DNA of 64,000 nt from JBCCCJ01 sp039029315 (lineage in GTDB: Bacteria; Bacteroidota; Bacteroidia; J057), in the NCBI GenBank assembly GCA_039029315.1, contig JBCCGK010000001.1, positions 124,001 through 188,000 of the forward strand, given 5' to 3'. Below are positions 33,692 through 43,565 of this stretch, piece by piece. The position numbers were made by a program, and so were the translations under genes. Below the pieces are notes generated by a model that worked only from the letters and a program-made list of their open reading frames with translations, was not told where the DNA came from and did not search any database. Position 1 is the first letter of the stretch. The number at the start of each line of letters is the position of its first letter.

Positions 33692-34912
33692 ATGACTTCT
33701 ACCCCCTCGCATCCAACTACCTCAACAGAACGTATTCAGGCGCTGGACTTTCTTCGAGGATTTGCCCTTTTGGGAATTCTCATTATGAATATTCAGAGTT
33801 TTGCAATGCCCTCAGCCTACCTCAATCCCAGCAATTATGGAGATTTGACTGGGGCCAACAAACTTGTCTGGATCTTGAGTCACCTTTTTGCTGACCAAAA
33901 ATTCATGACGATTTTCTCACTCCTGTTTGGGGCCGGAATCATCCTGATGACGGAACGAGCAGAGGCCCGAACAGGCAAATCTGCTGGATTGCACTACAAA
34001 CGAACCTTCTGGTTACTGATGATCGGCCTGATCCATGCGCATATTATCTGGAATGGTGATATTCTATTCTCCTATGCCATGTGCGGGTTTTTTGTCTATC
34101 TCTTCCGCAAAAAGAATCCCAAGACACTTCTGATTTTGGGCCTGCTTATGATTTCTGTGCATTCAATCTTTTATTCATTGATGGGAAGCTCGATGGCTTA
34201 TTGGCCAGCAGAGGCAGTGGAACAAGCCAAAGTCAGTTGGGAAAAGTCTCCGGCTCAGATACAGGAAGAAATTAGCCTGATCACCGGTACACTTGGAGAG
34301 CAGATTGGCCATAATTCGACCACAGCCCTGTTCATGGAGACCCTGGTATTTTTTATGATTTTCCTTTGGCGAGCAGGGGGATTGATGTTGGTGGGCATGG
34401 CCTTATACAAGTGGGGCGTCTTCACAGCCAAAAGAAGTGCAGGCTTCTACAAAAAGGGATTACTCATTGGATGGCTGATAGGCTTTCCTCTTGCTGCTTA
34501 TGGCGTCTACCGCAATTTTGCTGCTGACTGGTCCTTCGAATTCTCCATGTACCTCGGCTCTCAGTACAATTATTGGGCAAGCCTGGGCATTGCATTTGGC
34601 TATATCTGTGGCATCATGTTATTGGCACAGTCCCAGGCTTTTCCCTGGCTGCGGGACAGGCTCGCGGCTATCGGCCAGATGGCGCTGACAAATTATCTTG
34701 CTCAATCTCTGATCTGTGTCTTCCTATTTTGGGGGGTAGGATTTGGTCTGTATGGAGAACTGGAGCGAACAGCTCAAGTGTTGGTCGTATTGGCAGTCTG
34801 GGGCGTTCAGATCGCCTGGTCTCGCCCATGGTTGGATCGTTTTCTTTTTGGCCCGGTGGAGTGGTTGTGGCGAACGCTGACTTATGGGAAACGACAGCCG
34901 TTGCGGCGATAG
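33692..34912 (+). CDS. DUF418 family membrane protein
   Basis: A 406-residue polytopic protein with about nine helices. The DUF418 hallmark start ERIQALDFLRGFALLGILIMNIQSF is followed by KFMTIFSLLFGAGIILM. Later come LWRAGGLMLVGMALYKWGV, GQMALTNYLAQSLIC and the C-terminal RPWLDRFLFGPVEWLWRTLTYGKRQP. The family (YeiB-like) is annotated as putative transporters, with no firm substrate. It ends 2 bp from the convergent membrane protein gene. Confidence 0.93.
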   Translation: MTSTPSHPTTSTERIQALDFLRGFALLGILIMNIQSFAMPSAYLNPSNYGDLTGANKLVWILSHLFADQKFMTIFSLLFGAGIILMTERAEARTGKSAGLHYKRTFWLLMIGLIHAHIIWNGDILFSYAMCGFFVYLFRKKNPKTLLILGLLMISVHSIFYSLMGSSMAYWPAEAVEQAKVSWEKSPAQIQEEISLITGTLGEQIGHNSTTALFMETLVFFMIFLWRAGGLMLVGMALYKWGVFTAKRSAGFYKKGLLIGWLIGFPLAAYGVYRNFAADWSFEFSMYLGSQYNYWASLGIAFGYICGIMLLAQSQAFPWLRDRLAAIGQMALTNYLAQSLICVFLFWGVGFGLYGELERTAQVLVVLAVWGVQIAWSRPWLDRFLFGPVEWLWRTLTYGKRQPLRR

Positions 34913-34914
34913 AC

Positions 34915-35352
34915 CTAGCTAATGAGCCAAACCCCCAACAAAAATACATACCAGGCAAGCAGTCGGATGCCGGCATTGCGATAAAATTGTTTGTTGTTAG
35001 ATAGGCCAGCAATCAATAGACTGATTCCAAATACAATCAGGGTGATTTGTCCATTGAACAGGCCGATAAGCATCATTTCCCGAGCGCCTTCCCACTCAAA
35101 AATGCCAAATATGACTGAAAAAATGCTTATCGCTATCATCAATCCAAACAGGATAGAGGGAATCAGAATTCGCTTACTGGAATTTTTTTCTTTGAACAAA
35201 AAATAACTGCCAAAAAGATACAAGGCTACGATGGCCATCCAGCAAATTAGTACGAGTTCTTTGCTGCTTGTCCCTCCCCATAACACATAGATGAGAATGG
35301 CCAGTAAGAAGAATCCAATCAGTCCGAGTTCGATCTTGACAAGGTGTTTCAT
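34915..35352 (-). CDS. Small polytopic membrane protein, unknown
   Basis: A 145-residue protein with about five hydrophobic helices and short charged loops (GGTSSKE, KEKNSSKR, EWEGAREM, SNNKQFYRN). I do not recognise the family. The start is set at MKHLVKIELGL (35352), because upstream codons are charged and uninformative. It is convergent with the DUF418 gene. Confidence 0.65.
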   Translation of the reverse strand: MKHLVKIELGLIGFFLLAILIYVLWGGTSSKELVLICWMAIVALYLFGSYFLFKEKNSSKRILIPSILFGLMIAISIFSVIFGIFEWEGAREMMLIGLFNGQITLIVFGISLLIAGLSNNKQFYRNAGIRLLAWYVFLLGVWLIS

Positions 35353-35727
35353 GGGATGTTTATTAGAATAGTAAAATAATTTGATTTTGTCCTTGAGGGA
35401 TTGTCTGCTTGAGTAATTCTTCCTGTCTATTCCCCTCATGATTCAGGCAAGTCATCCTTTAGCAGATGATCTTAATAGATATTTTTCTCCGAAGGGAAAA
35501 GGATCTCCTTTCCTCTCAACTAACTTTTCAATTAGTAGGTGGACAATGTTAGGGTTGATTTTGGGTATAAAGGAAATAGGGGATATCATGGCTTGATTGG
35601 TAAGATTTCTCCCTTATTACCCCTATTCCCACTATCCCTCACAAATAAATTTGGCCCCTTACTTAGCTCAATCCCCAAACTTCGAACAAATCTGTATCTT
35701 GTCCTCAGAAAAGACAATTGATCCTCT
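35353..35727. other. Intergenic region upstream of trehalase
   Basis: These 375 bp contain pyrimidine-rich tracts and a possible -7 box TATCTTG about 30 bp before the trehalase ATG. Open frames here lack coding character. I see no repeat, RNA fold or further gene. Confidence 0.5.
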
Positions 35728-37323
35728 ATGCCTTCTCTCATCATTCGCACCTTCCTTCTTAGTCTGTTGTTCGGCGGTTTTTTCGCTTGTCAGACAGCCC
35801 CTCCGGCTACGCCACCCATTGAGCCTCAGTCCCTGTCTGATCCAGCCGATCAATATCGGGAATTATTTGAAGCTGTTCAACTCGCTGGTTTGTTCCCGGA
35901 TTCCAAGACATTTGCAGATTGTACGCCCCTCCTGAGCGAGGAAGAAATTCTGGCACAATTTGCTGCCCAGAAAGATCAGCAAGAATTTGACCTTCAGTCG
36001 TTTGTCAATGCACACTTTAAGCCACCACACGCATACGCCAGCGGCTTTGAGGCAGATAAGAGCAGGAGCGTATCAGAACATATTGAGTCTTTGTGGCCGA
36101 TTTTGACCCGGAAGCCTGATACACAGACATCTGGAACCTTGATCCCCTTGCCCAATCCCTATGTGGTTCCCGGCGGTCGATTTGGGGAAGTCTATTATTG
36201 GGACAGTTATTTTACTATGCTGGGCCTTCAGGTATCTCCTACTGCACAGTCGATGATTCGGCCCATGATCGACAATTTTGCTTTTCTGATCGATACAGTA
36301 GGCTTTATCCCCAATGGCAATCGTACCTATTATCTGGGACGATCGCAGCCTCCATTTTTTTCCTTGATGGTCCGATTGCTATCAGAAGTGGAAGGCAAAC
36401 AAGTTCTGGGAGAATATTATGCGTCCATGCAAAATGAATATGCCTTTTGGATGGCAGGTGCTGATAGTCTATCTGAAGGGAGACCCGCCTTCCGGCGTGT
36501 GGTGCTTCTTTCAGGAGGAGAACTGCTCAATCGTCATTGGGATGATTTTCCCAGACCGCGATCAGAATCTTATCGAGAAGATGTCGAATTGCAGCAGGAT
36601 ACGCGACGGACTTCTGAGGATTTATTTCCCAATCTACGTGCAGGCTGCGAATCGGGCTGGGACTTTAGTAGTCGCTGGTTTAGGGATGGCATGAACAGAG
36701 GCACAATCCGAACGGCAGAACTGATCCCGGTAGACCTGAATTCCCTGCTGTATCATCTGGAATTGACCCTGGCGGAGGCTGCGGAGGTGTCAGGTGATGT
36801 CGCAGCTCATGCAGGCTATCAAGATGCTGCGCAAGCTCGGAAAACTGCCCTCAACGCCTATTGTTGGGATGCACAACAACAGATGTTTTCCGATTATGAT
36901 TTTGTCAATGCAGATCGAACCAAAATTCCTACTCTGGCCATGATGTATCCGCTTTTTTTCCGTATGGCGGATGAGGCCCAGGCCAGGGCGACAGCAAGCA
37001 TTATCGCAACGGATTTTTTACAGCCAGGTGGCGTAGTGACCACCTTATCACAGACAGGCGAACAGTGGGACGCTCCCAATGGATGGGCTCCCCTTCAATG
37101 GATGACAATTCAGGGGCTTCGAAACTATGGAGATGATGAGATCGCCAATCAGATCAAAGAGCGCTGGACCAAACTGAATATCAAAGTTTATCGCAACACC
37201 GGCAAGCTCGTCGAAAAATACAATGTGATGGACCTTTCGCTCGATGCTGGTGGAGGAGAATATGTACTTCAGGACGGTTTTGGGTGGACCAATGGCGTAT
37301 TGTTGAAGTTGCTAAGCGAGTAA
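35728..37323 (+). CDS. Trehalase, GH37, lipoprotein
   Basis: A 531-residue glycosidase that hydrolyses alpha,alpha-trehalose to glucose. The lipobox is at residue 21 (LFGGFFACQ), so it is probably anchored in the periplasm or at the surface. Trehalase signature 1 is PGGRFGEVYYWDSYF (about residue 149) and signature 2 is QWDAPNGWAPLQW (about 450). The catalytic acid region reads CESGWDFSSRWF and the base region KYNVMD. Length is close to that of the E. coli enzymes. No transporter or kinase for trehalose is adjacent. Confidence 0.93.
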   Translation: MPSLIIRTFLLSLLFGGFFACQTAPPATPPIEPQSLSDPADQYRELFEAVQLAGLFPDSKTFADCTPLLSEEEILAQFAAQKDQQEFDLQSFVNAHFKPPHAYASGFEADKSRSVSEHIESLWPILTRKPDTQTSGTLIPLPNPYVVPGGRFGEVYYWDSYFTMLGLQVSPTAQSMIRPMIDNFAFLIDTVGFIPNGNRTYYLGRSQPPFFSLMVRLLSEVEGKQVLGEYYASMQNEYAFWMAGADSLSEGRPAFRRVVLLSGGELLNRHWDDFPRPRSESYREDVELQQDTRRTSEDLFPNLRAGCESGWDFSSRWFRDGMNRGTIRTAELIPVDLNSLLYHLELTLAEAAEVSGDVAAHAGYQDAAQARKTALNAYCWDAQQQMFSDYDFVNADRTKIPTLAMMYPLFFRMADEAQARATASIIATDFLQPGGVVTTLSQTGEQWDAPNGWAPLQWMTIQGLRNYGDDEIANQIKERWTKLNIKVYRNTGKLVEKYNVMDLSLDAGGGEYVLQDGFGWTNGVLLKLLSE

Positions 37324-37370
37324 ATATTGGGAACAATGGCCAATACATTTGCTCACAAAGAATGATTCGT

Positions 37371-38555
37371 TTATTCACCTGCCACCTGTTCAATGCACTG
37401 AACCAGTAATCGGCAGACAAGAAGTAATTCCTCTTCGGTAATGCTGAGTGGAGGACAAATTCGCAAGCCGTTTTCGATCTGAAGAAAGCCTATGGTCAGG
37501 ATTCCCATTTCATACGCTTGCTTTCGTACGGCCTCAGCCACATCCCGACTCTCAAACAAGACTGCATACATCAAGCCCACTCCGCGGACTTCCTGAATAG
37601 CTGGATGTTGAAGGTGTTGGACGATTATTTTCTCTTTGGCAGGAATCGAGGAGAGGAAGGAACCAGATTCCAATTTGTTCAACAATGCCAGACCCGCGGC
37701 ACAACTTAGTGGATGCCCGCCAAAGGTCGTAATGAATCCCAAAGGAGGAGATCGCCTGATCACATCCAGAATCTCGGCACGACTGATAAATGCACCCAAT
37801 GGCAATCCCCCACCAAGACTTTTGGCAAGTAACAAGATATCTGGGCTGACATCAAACAACTGATGGGCAAACAAGGCTCCTGTTCTCCCAAATCCAGTTT
37901 GAATTTCATCGACCACGAGCAAGGCTCCAGTCTGATGGCATCTTTCCTGTATCGCTTGTAGGAATGAGGGCTGAGGAAGAACCATGCCCCCCGCGCCCTG
38001 CACAATCTCAATGAATACGGCAGCTGTGTCTTCTGTGATCAATGAAAGATCTTCTATAGCATTGAAGCGAATGAAGTCAATTCCCGGAAGGAGAGGACCG
38101 TATCCATGATCTGTCGAAGATTTGTCTGACAGACTCATCGCGCCATGCGTACTGCCATGATAGGCTTTTTTGCACGACACAAATCGGGATCTACCTGTAT
38201 ATTTTTTCGCAACCTTCATTGCTCCCTCAACAGTTTCAGCTCCGCTATTGACAAAATAGACCGTATCCAGCTTATCCCCCAATACTGATGCGAGTTGGGT
38301 GGCATACTGGATTTGAGGAGACATCATCGCCTCTCCATAGACCATTGGGTGAAGATAGCGATCAGCTTGCGCATGGATCGCCTGAAGAATGTCTGGATCG
38401 CCATGGCCCAGATTGCTGACACAAATCCCACTGATCAAATCGATCCACCTACGACCGTCTGGACCATAGAGGTAAATTCCTTCGGCCCGCTCTACTGGAA
38501 TGCCAATCGATTCATCGGAGGTCTGGGCAATATGTCGAAAAAACTGTTGTTCCAT
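37371..38555 (-). CDS. Class III PLP-dependent aminotransferase
   Basis: A 394-residue aminotransferase of the acetylornithine/ornithine/4-aminobutyrate group. Visible are VNSGAETVEGAMKVAKKYTGR, KAYHGSTHGAMSLS, the PLP-phosphate and cofactor region VVDEIQTGFGRTG, the Schiff-base Lys in LLAKSLGGGLPLGAF, and TTFGGHPLSCAAGLA. Substrate cannot be assigned from sequence alone, and no arginine or lysine pathway gene is next to it. The start at MEQQFFRH (38555) is preferred over one seven codons upstream. Confidence 0.9.
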   Translation of the reverse strand: MEQQFFRHIAQTSDESIGIPVERAEGIYLYGPDGRRWIDLISGICVSNLGHGDPDILQAIHAQADRYLHPMVYGEAMMSPQIQYATQLASVLGDKLDTVYFVNSGAETVEGAMKVAKKYTGRSRFVSCKKAYHGSTHGAMSLSDKSSTDHGYGPLLPGIDFIRFNAIEDLSLITEDTAAVFIEIVQGAGGMVLPQPSFLQAIQERCHQTGALLVVDEIQTGFGRTGALFAHQLFDVSPDILLLAKSLGGGLPLGAFISRAEILDVIRRSPPLGFITTFGGHPLSCAAGLALLNKLESGSFLSSIPAKEKIIVQHLQHPAIQEVRGVGLMYAVLFESRDVAEAVRKQAYEMGILTIGFLQIENGLRICPPLSITEEELLLVCRLLVQCIEQVAGE

Positions 38556-38631
38556 GAGACCACAAAGGTACAACAATCTCTCTGTTCAATTCAGGAAGGC
38601 ACGATTGCCATACATCTGGTATCCGATGCTG

Positions 38632-39420
38632 TCAAAACCGCAATCGAAAATGTTCCTTGGCTTGTGGACGTCTGATAAAACAAATCCCGATGTGAAACAA
38701 ATCAATGCTGACACTGACTTCCGGGGACTGAATAATGGTTTCCCAGGCGCTTGTCATCTCTGTAGACCAGTAAATGTCATCCAGAATGATGAGACTGCCA
38801 TCAGCAACTCGTGGTAGAAGATAGTCAAAGTATCGGATCGTAGGGGCATATTGGTGATTGCCATCCATGAATACATAATCAGGCTGGAATGTTTCCCAGT
38901 TGATTGTATGCTGAAGTAATTGATCAAAATCTCCAATTAGTACTTCTGCCTCGAACCCAAAAGTAGCAAGGTGCTTACTTGCCAAGGCTGCCAATTGTGG
39001 AGACCCTTCCATGCTGATGAAGCGTGCCTCCTGACTGAGACCCGTGAGCTGATAAAGGGCTGAGATTCCCAGGTGTGTGCCGAATTCCAGACAGTGTTTG
39101 GGTTGGAAGTGGGCACATAATCTGTTAAGTAATTCTCCTACTTTGGGTCTGCGGGAGACCTTGGAAGCCAGATCGCCCAAAGACATCACGTAGTTGCCCC
39201 CACCCTGATTCTTTTTCCCAGCTCCCAAATCGAGTAGCTCAATCACCTGCGCGGATTGTGATAAGGTGCTGCGAAAATCCTCGATGGCTTGTCCGGCCTC
39301 AGATCTTCTGTGCCGAATGACATCGGTATATAAGTGAAAAATAAATGGTGAATGAAGCCAGAAAGCACCTTTGGCCACCCATAGATGGTGAAGGTATGAT
39401 CGGATTCTATGCCAAATCAA
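38632..39420 (-). CDS. Class I SAM-dependent methyltransferase
   Basis: A 262-residue protein with a Rossmann-type methyltransferase core: CLEFGTHLGISALYQ (motif I, about residues 110-125), FISMEGSPQLAALA with the acidic residue of motif II, and DYVFMDGNHQYAPTIRYFDYLLP, LIILDDIYWS (motifs IV-V). The DGNH and LDD segments resemble O-methyltransferases. An N-terminal extension of about 90 residues contains LDLGAGKKNQGGG. Its start overlaps the stop of the upstream lipoprotein gene by ATGA. Substrate unknown. Confidence 0.82.
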   Translation of the reverse strand: MIWHRIRSYLHHLWVAKGAFWLHSPFIFHLYTDVIRHRRSEAGQAIEDFRSTLSQSAQVIELLDLGAGKKNQGGGNYVMSLGDLASKVSRRPKVGELLNRLCAHFQPKHCLEFGTHLGISALYQLTGLSQEARFISMEGSPQLAALASKHLATFGFEAEVLIGDFDQLLQHTINWETFQPDYVFMDGNHQYAPTIRYFDYLLPRVADGSLIILDDIYWSTEMTSAWETIIQSPEVSVSIDLFHIGICFIRRPQAKEHFRLRF

Positions 39421-40352
39421 GGAGTCGAGATCTTGTAATCAAAGACGACTTGATCGCTGACCCCAAACAATCCCCCTCTTCCATCATCAATGACCTCCGT
39501 AATTCGCAAGACTGCAAACTGCGGTCTGGGAGTTTTGATTAAGCGGACAATGATGTATTGTCCTGCCGCCAAAAAGGGTGTTTGTGGAGCAGGATTGGGA
39601 TCGGAAAAATATGCTTGATAGATGGTCGTATAGGTTGCCTCTTCATAATTGAATCGAGTGGCATCCGTCATCACAAATACAGAATCCTGGCCTGCTTGTT
39701 CATTATTGGGAGACCAAAGGAAGGGTTCCCAAATGGTCAGGGGATTCGCAACATCTACGGCAATGTCCATTTGCAAGGTCAAAGTGTCCAGGTTTTGATT
39801 CCCGACAGAAGGGACGGCCTGACGAGCCGAGAGATTAAATCCGAATTTGAACATGTCTTCTGGCTTGGTGCCGGGATTTTTGAGGGTGTCGGCAGTATAA
39901 GTCAGGAGATCATAAGGCTCTGGATCTGTTGGGTCTGGAAGAATACTAATCCAGAAATTAGCCTCTGCACTTGCGCCTTTGGTATCAATGACATAGCAGA
40001 TGTACTGATATTTATCAAAAGGATCTGCGGGCAAAACGGTCAAATCAAAATTAAAATTTTGATTCTGGCCCGATATTTCGAAGTCTATAGGATCGAGATC
40101 TTCCAAAAGGGAATCATTGGCATTGTATCGCTTGGGAATGGCGCGAAAAAGCCTCAGTCCTTCCTGATCAGCCAACTGAAAACTGACTGTGATCTGATCG
40201 CCTGATCGATTGAGCAGACGGGTATTGGTAGGAGCGATCACTGCAATGACAGGATCTTCATCAGCTGGGACAAGCTCAAAGATGGGATCATCCGTCTTGC
40301 AGGATGAAATGACCAGCAGACTGATGAGTAGCAGGAAAGACCACTGTTTCAT
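39417..40352 (-). CDS. Lipoprotein with beta-rich domain, unknown
   Basis: A 311-residue protein with a lipoprotein signal (FLLLISLLVISSCKTDD). The body is beta-rich: an Ig-like region (VIAVIAPTNTRLLNRSGDQITVSFQLAD) followed by a domain of about 170 residues ending FGVSDQVVFDYKIS. DUF4625-like and other Ig-type Bacteroidota lipoproteins look similar, but I cannot assign a family. The start at MKQWSFLL (40352) gives the signal peptide. It is translationally coupled to the methyltransferase gene. Confidence 0.7.
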   Translation of the reverse strand: MKQWSFLLLISLLVISSCKTDDPIFELVPADEDPVIAVIAPTNTRLLNRSGDQITVSFQLADQEGLRLFRAIPKRYNANDSLLEDLDPIDFEISGQNQNFNFDLTVLPADPFDKYQYICYVIDTKGASAEANFWISILPDPTDPEPYDLLTYTADTLKNPGTKPEDMFKFGFNLSARQAVPSVGNQNLDTLTLQMDIAVDVANPLTIWEPFLWSPNNEQAGQDSVFVMTDATRFNYEEATYTTIYQAYFSDPNPAPQTPFLAAGQYIIVRLIKTPRPQFAVLRITEVIDDGRGGLFGVSDQVVFDYKISTP

Positions 40353-40452
40353 GTGTTTGAATTGCGGTCCATATGGTAGAAGTAAACGAGAAGCCATAAA
40401 GATCTTGATCTTGGGTAAATGGTAATGATATTGTAATCAGTCCCATCAGGGG

Positions 40453-40485
40453 CAAATATATCCACCAAAAATAATCATATATTTC
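40453..40485. promoter_or_regulatory. Back-to-back -7 boxes of two divergent lipoprotein genes
   Basis: TATATTTG on the minus strand (40460-40453) faces the 311-aa lipoprotein gene. TATATTTC on the plus strand (40478-40485) lies 18 bp before the 76-aa lipoprotein ATG. The two divergent promoters would share about 40 bp. Confidence 0.4.
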
Positions 40486-40503
40486 GGAAAAAAAATTGTG
40501 TCT

Positions 40504-40734
40504 ATGTCTGGATCATCTTCTTTTTTTTGGATTGCCTGCTTGTTCCTCTTGTGTATAGGATGTGTAGAAGGAAAAAAGGATGCACGTCAAGCCCAAATTA
40601 TTGGTGATTCTATTCGGATGCAGGACTCGCTCCAAATACAGCTCTGGTTGGATTCTTTGTCTGCCGAGACAGATTCCTTGCAGGAGTTATTGAAGGCGGA
40701 TACCCTGGGAGAGCAGGAGGATCTTGGGAAGTAG
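40504..40734 (+). CDS. Small lipoprotein
   Basis: A 76-residue protein with a lipoprotein signal (FFWIACLFLLCIGCVEGKK) and a short polar, helical, Asp/Ser/Leu-rich mature part (DSLQIQLWLDSLSAETDSLQ). The heptad-like spacing could give a short coiled coil. A GTG two codons upstream is an alternative start. Unknown function. Confidence 0.6.
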   Translation: MSGSSSFFWIACLFLLCIGCVEGKKDARQAQIIGDSIRMQDSLQIQLWLDSLSAETDSLQELLKADTLGEQEDLGK

Positions 40735-40879
40735 AAATAATGGGAGATAGAAATTACAAAATCAAATTTTCTCTCCTGCAAGGAACAGATGAGTTGTATC
40801 AACTATATCCATCTCAACATACAAAAAAGAGCCTGGACGAATCCAGACTCCTCTGACACAAGGAAGGGTCCTTATCTCC

Positions 40880-42211
40880 TTATCTTACATAGGACATCAC
40901 GCCCTGACTTACAGAATTGACGACTCGTTGTCTGGCGGAATTGACCATCTCTTCATCCGAAGGTGGAGCTTGTTGTTTTCTCCCAAGCAGGGAGGTCTCA
41001 GTACTCCCAAGGGCTCGCTCATCTCCTGTCCCTTCACCCCAACTTTGATCGAAGGTATAGGTCTCATTGAAAGCCTTGCTGTCCAGTAATCTTCCTGTCT
41101 GTGAATCCAGGAGCTTGTAGGAGCCTACAATGGTCGCGGAAGAAGATTGTTGAAATGCTGTGATATTGGCGAGTACATCTCCATAGATATTCCGATATCT
41201 CTCTTTGCCCTTATCATTGAGGTATTTTTCTTTTCTGATAACTACATTTTTCGATACCTGATACCTCCTGTTGGTCACTGGGCCTGTCTTGGTCATGATT
41301 TGTGTGATTTTACCAGTAATGATTTTGTGGACACCGAGTACCTTTCCTACTTCAGCTGCAGAGCCCTCCTGTATCCTGCCTGATGAACCAAGATTTTGCT
41401 CGGCCAGAAGGATTTCCAATTGATCTCTGTTGATAATTTCCACAAACTCCATCGAGGCACTGTTGTTGAGCATAGACCCAATCACCTCATCGGTAATCAA
41501 TTGACCGATGGCTCCAAAATGATCTTTTCCGCTGATGTTCTCAAAAGGAATGATGGCGATTCTGGTGGTTCCGGCTTTTCGCGCTTCCGCATACAACATA
41601 GAAGCATCTTGATAGCCCGGAACATATTCCATGGCCTGTTTGAAGGATTTCGCTGCAGATTTGTTGTTGTCTACGCCGCCTTGATCCATGAGTCGTTTCC
41701 CTCTCTCATACATCATTTTAGCTGCATCGGATTTGGCAGAAGCGATCTGCTGCTGGGCTTCGCGAACCTCTTCCTGATAGCTGGGATACTGAAAGTCCAG
41801 GGTCTTTTTGCTTTTCTTCCCTTTGACTTCAGGAAGATTGCGAACAGCATCTATCAGGTGAATCAAGGCTTCGTAGGAGGTATAGACCTGCTCTCGTTGG
41901 TTGACTGTCTGTGGGCCACTAAAGGTGGCAGAACTTGTTTTCAGCCGATCAATATTGGATTCTGCCTGCTTAATTGCCGCAGGGAAGGAGCGACTCATTT
42001 GATCGATCGCTTTATCATGCGTCGGCTTTTTGTTGAGAGCGTTGACCAGCTTCCATACAGCATCGGCATAGCGAGCAGAGGCATGGTCTTTCGTTGCCTG
42101 TTTGGCAAGTGAGTTGGCAGTTTGGGCGATCAGGGACTGCTGCCCGCCCAGGAGGAACAAGCCTCCCAGGAAGAGCATAAGGATATATTTTTTACAAAGG
42201 ATCATTTTCAT
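40880..42211 (-). CDS. CsgG-like outer membrane assembly/secretion protein
   Basis: A 443-residue exported protein with a signal peptide ending near SLIAQ. Residues 30-200 are helical with TPR-like spacing. From about 215 the CsgG domain begins: TRIAIIPFENISGKDHFGAIGQLITDEV, FVEIINRDQLEILLAEQNLG, GSAAEVGKVLGVHKIITGKIT. CsgG proteins form oligomeric pores for curli or act as periplasmic assembly factors; the N-lipidation Cys of E. coli CsgG is absent. The three-gene operon with a small membrane protein and a surface lipoprotein suggests envelope assembly. Confidence 0.82.
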   Translation of the reverse strand: MKMILCKKYILMLFLGGLFLLGGQQSLIAQTANSLAKQATKDHASARYADAVWKLVNALNKKPTHDKAIDQMSRSFPAAIKQAESNIDRLKTSSATFSGPQTVNQREQVYTSYEALIHLIDAVRNLPEVKGKKSKKTLDFQYPSYQEEVREAQQQIASAKSDAAKMMYERGKRLMDQGGVDNNKSAAKSFKQAMEYVPGYQDASMLYAEARKAGTTRIAIIPFENISGKDHFGAIGQLITDEVIGSMLNNSASMEFVEIINRDQLEILLAEQNLGSSGRIQEGSAAEVGKVLGVHKIITGKITQIMTKTGPVTNRRYQVSKNVVIRKEKYLNDKGKERYRNIYGDVLANITAFQQSSSATIVGSYKLLDSQTGRLLDSKAFNETYTFDQSWGEGTGDERALGSTETSLLGRKQQAPPSDEEMVNSARQRVVNSVSQGVMSYVR

Positions 42212-42254
42212 ATTTAGGATAATGTTATCTGTCTTCAGTAAAAGAAAAATGGCT

Positions 42255-42521
42255 CTAGTGGGTCAGTTGTTTGTTCTGATTGTTCACAGCGATTGCTCCC
42301 CATATCATACAGGTAGGCCAGGTGAGGATCAGACCCAAACCGGCTGTGAAAATGGCGACCGGGATTGTGATCACGAACATGACCACGGCTCCAATAACTG
42401 TGGAGTACAGCATGCCCAAGGGACCAAACAAAAAGGTGAGGAGAAGGGAAATGCCAATGCTTTTCTCCTTTTTGACGATGATGGTTTGTGGACTGCTTTG
42501 CTTGTTTTGTGGATTTTCCAT
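42255..42521 (-). CDS. Small two- to three-helix membrane protein
   Basis: An 88-residue protein with a polar N-terminus and hydrophobic segments ISLLLTFLFGPLGMLYSTVIGA, VVMFVITIPVAIFTAGLGLIL and a WPTCMIWGAIAVNNQN end. The layout recalls TM2-like small proteins of Bacteroidota. It lies between the surface lipoprotein and csgG-like genes, with 68 and 43 bp gaps. The start is at MENPQNKQ (42521). Confidence 0.7.
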   Translation of the reverse strand: MENPQNKQSSPQTIIVKKEKSIGISLLLTFLFGPLGMLYSTVIGAVVMFVITIPVAIFTAGLGLILTWPTCMIWGAIAVNNQNKQLTH

Positions 42522-42589
42522 TGATCTATTGATTGAAAGTTGAAAAAAGACGCATACAAAAAATAAGGGACAGATTTTCAAACAGTCTC

Positions 42590-43522
42590 TTAGTTGGAAG
42601 AAGCCAACCAGCAGGACAGGCCGGCTCCCAAAGCGAAGGCTGCTTGTGTATTTCTTGCTTGAGAGGGAAGAAAAAAGAGCCCTCCAAGCTCGAGGTGTGC
42701 ACTGATGACATCTGTGAGTCTATACTCAGAACCGATTCCGAGATTGGCATTAGCAAGGAGGAAGGTCTCTCCGGTTCGTCCGTCTTGTTGGGGAATGGCA
42801 TACATGAGTCGATTCAGACCAATCGTTGCCCCGGCATAGGGATAAATGGACAATTCAATGGGGGCCCATTCCTGCTCTTTCAGATTGAGGTAGTATTGAT
42901 AATTGGCACTCGCATGAAGCCGAAAGATCCGACGAGAAGGCAAGTATGGGGTAAGCTCTACCGACACGGCTGAATTGTTGCCCAGCCAATAATTTCCTCT
43001 AACATTCACGCCATTGAAGTATGTCCAACTGTTGATAAGACTGCTGAGGCCTGCACCCACTCTCAACTTGGGGGCAGAGGGATCATTGGGAGATAGGTAG
43101 GAAAGGGTAAAATCCTTTTCTTTGACAATAGGACCCTTGTTCGTAGGAGCATCAGGTCTGGCAGGCGCAGATCCGATTTTCTTGTCTCCGGTATAGACAA
43201 TATAGGTGGCGTGTAGAAAATCATTGATGATGACGCCGTCGGGCTTGGGAAGGTTCCCACGATTGATATATCGGTTGGTTTTTTTGAGGAGTTTGCGGCC
43301 AATATTTTTTCGATGGGTAAAGGGTTCAACCCGCCTCCATTCAAAATATCCACTTATCCGATAAGCATAAGGCACTTCCTCTTCTCCATAATAGATATCA
43401 AGTTGGTGAGGATTTGGGGTTGCCTCCACCCGTGTTCTTACACGGTCCTGGGTAACAAAACGAGAGCAAGAAGAAAGAGTTAGCAGCAGACATGCTACTA
43501 GCAGACTAAAGGAATGATTCAT
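42590..43522 (-). CDS. Outer-membrane lipoprotein with beta-barrel-like C-terminus
   Basis: A 310-residue protein with a lipobox (VACLLLTLSSCSRF). The N-terminal third has short motifs (YYGEEEVPYAYRISGYFEW) and a Pro/Asp-rich linker. From about residue 150, alternating hydrophobic strands (LRVGAGLSSLINSWTYFNG, SVELTPYLPSRRIFRLHASANYQYY) end in FALGAGLSCWLASSN, as in small outer-membrane barrel-like proteins. First gene of the operon leading to the CsgG-like protein. Confidence 0.65.
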   Translation of the reverse strand: MNHSFSLLVACLLLTLSSCSRFVTQDRVRTRVEATPNPHQLDIYYGEEEVPYAYRISGYFEWRRVEPFTHRKNIGRKLLKKTNRYINRGNLPKPDGVIINDFLHATYIVYTGDKKIGSAPARPDAPTNKGPIVKEKDFTLSYLSPNDPSAPKLRVGAGLSSLINSWTYFNGVNVRGNYWLGNNSAVSVELTPYLPSRRIFRLHASANYQYYLNLKEQEWAPIELSIYPYAGATIGLNRLMYAIPQQDGRTGETFLLANANLGIGSEYRLTDVISAHLELGGLFFLPSQARNTQAAFALGAGLSCWLASSN

Positions 43523-43565
43523 TAAATTCTGTGGTTAAAAGAGATACATTGAAACAAGGGTCCGG